The position numbers and the translations under genes are program-made. From NCBI GenBank assembly GCA_903932565.1, contig CAIZGQ010000835.1, positions 1 to 5,422 of the forward strand: a stretch of 5,422 nt of DNA. Direction: 5' to 3'. Shown here piece by piece: positions 5,369-5,422 of this stretch (its first letter is position 1; every line of letters begins with the position of its first letter). The notes beneath the pieces were generated by a model. That model was given only the letters and a program-made list of their open reading frames with translations. It did no database searches and was not told where the DNA came from. This DNA is from an uncultured Hyphomicrobiales bacterium (GTDB taxonomy: Bacteria > Pseudomonadota > Alphaproteobacteria > Rhizobiales > Beijerinckiaceae).

Positions 5369-5422
5369 ATGGCTTTTCTGATTTACGGCGCAACGGGTGG
5401 TGAATTATCAAACGATAGCCTA
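5369..5422 (+). CDS. Start of a Rossmann-fold NAD(P)-binding protein, 3'-partial
   Basis: ATG 5369 opens MAFLIYGATGG, a typical first beta strand plus glycine-rich loop of an NAD(P)-binding Rossmann protein, such as a short-chain dehydrogenase (GATGGIG) or a saccharopine dehydrogenase-like reductase (GATGYTG). A purine-rich GGGGA (5354-5358) lies 10 nt upstream. After about 5400 the translation becomes ELSNDSL, which fits neither continuation of the loop, and the composition turns AT-rich. Either the gene is broken here or the last bases belong to other sequence. Too little is present to assign an enzyme. Confidence 0.5.
   Translation, partial: MAFLIYGATGGELSNDSL

Overview
The window looks like a fragment of chromosome from a GC-rich proteobacterium, most likely an alphaproteobacterium of the Hyphomicrobiales type. 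This rests on protein style, gene order and GTG start use, and no taxonomic marker is present. There is no tRNA, rRNA, CRISPR array or recognisable transposase. Most of it (about 66-5400) has one uniform GC-rich composition. The first ~65 bases are sharply AT-rich, and the last ~25 bases also break the reading of a recognisable protein family, so both edges look like junctions (rearrangement, mobile-element edge or assembly chimera).

Layout on the + strand: (1) the C-terminal third of a CoxE-type VWA protein (66-452), missing its N-terminus; (2) a complete KgtP-like MHS-family major facilitator permease (550-1866); (3) a tightly packed four-gene molybdenum-cofactor cassette: XdhC/CoxI N-domain protein (1972-2307), XdhC Rossmann-domain protein (2307-3032), molybdopterin-binding MoCF-domain protein (3029-4072) and a MocA/MobA-like nucleotidyltransferase (4059-4682). 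All three junctions inside the cassette overlap (1, 4 and 14 nt), which indicates translational coupling in one operon. On the - strand, 4 nt beyond the cassette and tail to tail with it, lies an exported DsrE-like protein (4687-5211). Divergent from that is the first dozen codons of a Rossmann-fold NAD(P)-binding protein (5369-5422).

Taken together, genes 1 and 3 are maturation factors for a molybdenum hydroxylase of the xanthine oxidase/CO dehydrogenase family. The MocA-like enzyme and the MoCF protein would make and handle the nucleotide form of the cofactor. The two XdhC-like proteins would bind, protect and deliver it, and CoxE, normally with a MoxR-type AAA+ partner, would help activate the enzyme. 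The hydroxylase subunits themselves are not in the window and may lie upstream of the lost coxE start. The permease embedded between coxE and the xdhC genes is a candidate importer for the hydroxylase substrate or product, but this is only guilt by association.

I found no clearly novel system. The points most worth a second look are the two edge junctions, the permease inside the maturation cluster, and a near-perfect 13-bp inverted repeat (5329-5357) that overlaps the ribosome binding site of the right-hand gene.
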